NCBI RefSeq assembly: GCF_023016085.1
Contig: NZ_JALKBF010000001.1
Coordinates: forward strand, 2,294,001-2,358,000
Source of the DNA: Aliiroseovarius sp. F47248L
GTDB taxonomy: Bacteria > Pseudomonadota > Alphaproteobacteria > Rhodobacterales > Rhodobacteraceae
Length of the DNA: 64,000 bases
Direction of reading: 5' to 3'
Part shown: piece by piece, positions 60,785 to 64,000 of the stretch
Numbering within the stretch: position 1 is the first letter of the stretch
Layout of the letters: each line of letters starts with the position of its first letter
Translations under genes and position numbers: made by a program
The notes under the pieces: generated by a model
Databases searched by the model: none
Told to the model about the DNA's origin: nothing
The model's input: only the letters and a program-made list of their open reading frames with translations

Positions 60785-61609
60785 TCAGGCGACCTTCTGC
60801 CAATAGGGATTTATCGTTGGCGCACCAAAATAATACCCCTGCATGCAGTCCACACCGATTGAAGCCAAATAGGCTGCGTCCAGATGGTTTTCGACGTTTT
60901 CGGCCACCGTGAACATGTCGAAGTGCCGGGCCAAAGACAGCATGGCTTCGGTCAGGATTTGATTATCCGCGTTCTGGTGAATACCCCGAATGAACTCGCC
61001 ATCAATTTTTAGGATATCGAAATAGAAGTCCTTGAGATACCGAAAGGAAGTGAAACCGGCACCAAAATCATCCAGTGCAAAGCTGATCCCTTTTTGTTGC
61101 AGCTCTGCCATGAACACCTGAACAAGATCGGGCACGGTGATCGCGGTGCGTTCCGTAATCTCTAGGATCAGACGTTCGCCCACTGTTGGGTTGTCCTGCA
61201 ATCCGCGATCCAGAACCTGCTTCCATCCCGGATAGGCTATGGAACGGGCTGACATATTGATCGCCAACCGCAATCCGGGTTCTGCTGTCAGAACCTCAAG
61301 CCCTTTTTCCAGCGCAAGCATGTCCAGAATGCGCCCTTGTTCGGTGTCTTCAACGGCGTCGATAAAGCTTTTTGCGGGAATCACTCGGCCTGAACTGTCG
61401 TGCACGCGAAGTAAACCTTCGTAGAACGCCATACGGTCGGGATTGGCGGTTTGTACAACGGGCTGATAGGCAAGTTTGACCTGCTTGTGGCGCAATGCAT
61501 GACGCACAAGGTCCAATGCTTCGCTATCACGCAGTTCAACCGCGACAGACAACGGGTCGCTCATCACAGACGGTATTGGCGTATCGTCCCGTTTCAAACT
61601 GTGCATCAT
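60785..61609 (-). CDS. Stand-alone EAL domain protein, probable cyclic-di-GMP phosphodiesterase
   Basis: A 274-residue protein consisting of one EAL domain. Catalytic positions appear intact: ExLxR as EGLLR, Asn in INMSAR, Glu in LEITERT, DDFGAG, Lys in LKIDGEF, Glu in AENVEN and Gln in MQGYYFG. It should hydrolyse c-di-GMP to pGpG. No GGDEF or sensor domain is attached. GGAGA precedes ATG 61609. Divergent from tag; the signal it answers to is unknown. Confidence 0.85.
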   Translation of the reverse strand: MMHSLKRDDTPIPSVMSDPLSVAVELRDSEALDLVRHALRHKQVKLAYQPVVQTANPDRMAFYEGLLRVHDSSGRVIPAKSFIDAVEDTEQGRILDMLALEKGLEVLTAEPGLRLAINMSARSIAYPGWKQVLDRGLQDNPTVGERLILEITERTAITVPDLVQVFMAELQQKGISFALDDFGAGFTSFRYLKDFYFDILKIDGEFIRGIHQNADNQILTEAMLSLARHFDMFTVAENVENHLDAAYLASIGVDCMQGYYFGAPTINPYWQKVA

Positions 61610-61715
61610 TGAATCTCCGTCGCAGCAATGAGACATTGATGTGCGATAGATGCTAACAAGCTGTAAAATCCCGAATTTGCGGATAATTGTAAGTATTGAC
61701 CGGAAAGGAGCCGCC

Positions 61716-62315
61716 ATGACCCAGCGCTGCACATGGTGCGGAGAGGATCCTCTGTATGTCGCCTATCACGACGCCGAATGGGGGGTGCCTGAATATGACG
61801 GGCGGGCTTTGTGGGAGAAACTGATCCTTGACGGGTTTCAGGCCGGCCTGAGCTGGATCACCATCCTGCGTAAGCGTGACGCCTTTCGCGAAGCATTTCA
61901 GGGGTTTGATCCTGCAGTTATCGCCAACTGGGGCGAAGACGATGTTGTTCGCTTGCTCGGCAATCCTGGCATTGTCCGCCACCGCGGTAAAATAGAGGCG
62001 ACCATCGGAAACGCGCGGGCCTATCTTGAACTTGGTGGCGCACAACCGTTCGCGGACTGGATCTGGGGATATGTGGATGGCGAACCACAGGTGGGAGCCT
62101 ATACCAGCTTGGTCGAGATTCCGGCCTCGACCCCGCTGACGTCCCAAATCTCGCAAGACCTGAAGAAAGCCGGGTTTAAGTTTTGCGGTCCCACCATCGT
62201 TTATGCGTGGATGCAGGCCTGTGGATTATTCAACGACCATGTCACCGGGTGTTTTCGCTTTGATCAAGTCTCTAGCGAAGTGCCACCAGCAAGTCCCGGC
62301 TGGGAACTCCCGTAA
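61716..62315 (+). CDS. tag: 3-methyladenine DNA glycosylase I
   Basis: A 199-residue base excision enzyme removing 3-methyladenine. The zinc site is formed by C5 and the histidine in YHDAEWG at the N-terminus and by the NDHVTGC region at the C-terminus. ATG 61716 has AAGGAG just upstream. Its last 44 bases overlap the opposing lytic transglycosylase gene. Confidence 0.93.
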   Translation: MTQRCTWCGEDPLYVAYHDAEWGVPEYDGRALWEKLILDGFQAGLSWITILRKRDAFREAFQGFDPAVIANWGEDDVVRLLGNPGIVRHRGKIEATIGNARAYLELGGAQPFADWIWGYVDGEPQVGAYTSLVEIPASTPLTSQISQDLKKAGFKFCGPTIVYAWMQACGLFNDHVTGCFRFDQVSSEVPPASPGWELP

Positions 62316-63468
62316 CCGGAACACCACGTGCCGTTTCATAGGACCTGATCGCTGCGCGTCCCATTTCCCCGATCACACCATCTGGGCGTCCGGCTTTGAA
62401 ACCAAGCGCATTCAGACGTTTCTGAAGCTCTTGTCGTTCAGCCGTCGTCATACCCCACGGGTTACCAGGAAATTTCGCAGCAATAGGAGCGCCACCAGCC
62501 AGACGATCGGATAAGTGACCGACGCCGATCGCATAACTGTCAGCGTAGTTATACGATTTTAACACATGAAAATTGTCAAACACCATGAACACCGGCCCAG
62601 TGGGGCCTGCAGGCAGGATCAGCGCCCCTGCGTCTGGCCCGCTAAGTTTCTTGCCCGACGCGTGCATCACACCAATCTGCGCCCAATCCCGTAGCCGCCG
62701 CGCATACACCCTGCCGGTGTGGGCTAGATTAAAGCCTTTTGGTAACTGTACTTCATAGGCCCAGGGCTGGCCTTGGCGCCACCCTTTAGCCCGGAGGAAA
62801 GCGGCAGTCGAAGCCAGCGCATCAGTCGGATCATCAGCCCAGATATTGCGCTGCCCATCACGGTTGAAATCAACCGCATAACGTAGAAATGAAGTTGGCA
62901 TGAACTGTGTATGGCCCATCGCCCCTGCATAAGATCCGGTTAGTTGCGCGGGCGTGGTGTCGCCTAACGCAAGGATCTGCAAAGCGGCCATAAGCTCGTT
63001 TTCGAACAATGCGCGGCGACGGCCTTCATACGCCAGTGATGCCAGAGTTGACAAAACCGGAACCGAACCGCGCACCGCGCCAAAACTGCTTTCCATCCCC
63101 CAAATGGCAACGATCACTTCTCGTGCCACACCATATTTTTGTTCGATTCGCCCTAGCAACGTCGGATAACGCGCCATCACGACCTGCCCGGCCTTGATTC
63201 GCTGAGGCGACACTGCTGATGCTATATAGTCACCAAGCGATTTTGTTGTTTCTGCAGGCGTATTGTCCAAGGCGACGACCTTGGGAAGGAACCGCGCCTC
63301 GTCCAACATATTCAAAGCATCTGAGGGCACACCAGCCGCGACTGCGCGCGCGCGAAAATCGGCGCGCCATGCTTCAAACCCTGCATTGGCCATCACCGCC
63401 TTGGGCATCATGCTGGCAGCTACAAACAGCCCCGCAGCCTGCCGCCGAGTAAACGTTCCTGTGTGCAT
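62272..63468 (-). CDS. Lytic murein transglycosylase (MltB-like) with peptidoglycan-binding domain
   Basis: A 398-residue exported muramidase with a twin-arginine-like start (FTRRQAAGLFVAASMM), catalytic Glu in IWGMESSFGAVRG, the substrate groove motif YAGAMGHTQFMPTSFLRYAVD and a C-terminal peptidoglycan-binding domain (ELQKRLNALGFKAGRPDGVIG). It cleaves the glycan strand to form anhydro ends. The C-terminal 44 bases overlap tag on the opposite strand. Confidence 0.92.
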   Translation of the reverse strand: MHTGTFTRRQAAGLFVAASMMPKAVMANAGFEAWRADFRARAVAAGVPSDALNMLDEARFLPKVVALDNTPAETTKSLGDYIASAVSPQRIKAGQVVMARYPTLLGRIEQKYGVAREVIVAIWGMESSFGAVRGSVPVLSTLASLAYEGRRRALFENELMAALQILALGDTTPAQLTGSYAGAMGHTQFMPTSFLRYAVDFNRDGQRNIWADDPTDALASTAAFLRAKGWRQGQPWAYEVQLPKGFNLAHTGRVYARRLRDWAQIGVMHASGKKLSGPDAGALILPAGPTGPVFMVFDNFHVLKSYNYADSYAIGVGHLSDRLAGGAPIAAKFPGNPWGMTTAERQELQKRLNALGFKAGRPDGVIGEMGRAAIRSYETARGVPVTGVPSRDLLVALR

Positions 63469-63711
63469 GTCTTTCGACACCCCTGTTATCGCAGCCTCAA
63501 CCACGCACCCTCACAATGCGTCGGTGGCGCACAATACGCCTGTTTAAGCGCACCTCAAAGCGGCGTGGTTTGGATCGGCAATCTGACGCTGATCGGGCAA
63601 AACTAGCATATCGGACCATACCAATGTGGCCAATTTCCCTTGCCCAATTGCGCCTTCGGCCCGTGCCGCGTATAGCAATCCAAACAAGCTTGAAGACCCG
63701 AAAGGCCAACC

Positions 63712-64000
63712 ATGAGTGACGACAGCAAATCCGCAAACGCTATGTGGGGTGGCCGCTTTTCCGCAGGCCCCGATGCAATCATGGAAGCGATCAACGCCTC
63801 GATCGGCTATGATCAGCGCATGGCGCGGCAGGACATCGACGGCTCGCGTGCGCATTCCTCGATGCTGGCGGCAGTTGGTGTCATCACAAAAGAAGACGCC
63901 AGTGCGATCCACGACGGTCTGTCGCAAGTCCTGACCGAGATCGAGGATGGAAAATTCGCGTTCTCAACCGCGCTGGAAGACATCCACATGAACGTCGAGG
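63712..64000 (+). CDS. argH: Argininosuccinate lyase, N-terminus
   Basis: The first 96 codons, open to the window edge. [21 protein letters not shown] near the start and the following [14 protein letters not shown] are typical of ArgH, which splits argininosuccinate in arginine synthesis. AAAGG lies upstream of the ATG. The 243 bases before it, back to the lytic transglycosylase start, show no gene. Confidence 0.92.
   Translation, partial: MSDDSKSANAMWGGRFSAGPDAIMEAINASIGYDQRMARQDIDGSRAHSSMLAAVGVITKEDASAIHDGLSQVLTEIEDGKFAFSTALEDIHMNVE

Noticed and set aside
1..64000. CRISPR arrays, insertion sequences, prophage or integron
   Set aside because: No regularly spaced repeats, transposase, integrase or terminal inverted repeat pair was seen; all genes look chromosomal.

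Overview
The window looks like chromosomal DNA of a marine alphaproteobacterium of the Rhodobacteraceae (Roseobacter group). The basis is GC-rich coding sequence, a leuC/leuD/leuB arrangement split by small genes, a ChrR-RpoE pair with its target genes, a VPLPA-type sorting tail, a fused indolepyruvate:ferredoxin oxidoreductase and phbA/phbB. No rRNA, phage, transposon, integron or CRISPR array was seen. One tRNA (Pro, anticodon CGG) is present. Two genes run off the window: gpmI on the left and argH on the right.

Layout. 1-2.6 kb: gpmI-rlmH-rsfS and an MscS channel, all on the minus strand. 2.8-10.2 kb: leucine synthesis (leuC, leuD, leuB) interrupted by a secreted VPLPA-CTERM protein, a membrane protein and an exported phosphodiesterase-like protein, then a GNAT enzyme and tRNA-Pro. 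10.4-15.5 kb: a PilP-like protein and a three-gene envelope glycosylation operon (GT2 transferase, methyltransferase, GtrA/GT-C fusion). 15.6-19.9 kb: an mdeR-mdeA-mdeB type methionine catabolism locus. 19.9-25 kb: glutathionyl-hydroquinone reductase, a fused indolepyruvate:ferredoxin oxidoreductase and its divergent Lrp regulator.

25-34.3 kb is the most distinctive region. The sigma factor RpoE and its zinc anti-sigma ChrR lie next to divergent transcription units encoding a flavin oxidoreductase, a cyclopropane-synthase-like methyltransferase, a chalcone-isomerase-like protein, an MFS carrier, a DUF3833 protein, a TspO-like protein, a DUF1365 protein, an SDR and a fasciclin protein. Three matches to TGATCC-N18-TA, the RpoE-type promoter, precede rpoE and the two divergent units. 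This is a singlet-oxygen response island with genes like those of the furan fatty acid (ufa) pathway.

34.3-49.5 kb: CysZ-like protein, nitroreductase, HDAC-family hydrolase, a pyrB-PH-pyrC'-plsY-DUF805 operon in which the dihydroorotase has lost its catalytic residues, a uracil-DNA glycosylase lacking the usual Fe-S cysteines, a phosphoesterase, moaB, an RND efflux pair, a coiled-coil membrane protein and greA. 49.8-64 kb: ETF-ubiquinone oxidoreductase, a TPR protein, ispE, a polyprenyl diphosphate synthase, a DUF2007 protein, a TrmN6-like methyltransferase, a YdcH protein, a LysR/EamA pair, phbB and phbA, an EAL phosphodiesterase, tag, a lytic transglycosylase and argH.

Beyond the genes, two structured leaders stand out. 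One, before the indolepyruvate oxidoreductase, pairs the Shine-Dalgarno into a nested stem. The other lies between mdeB and the glycosyltransferase operon.
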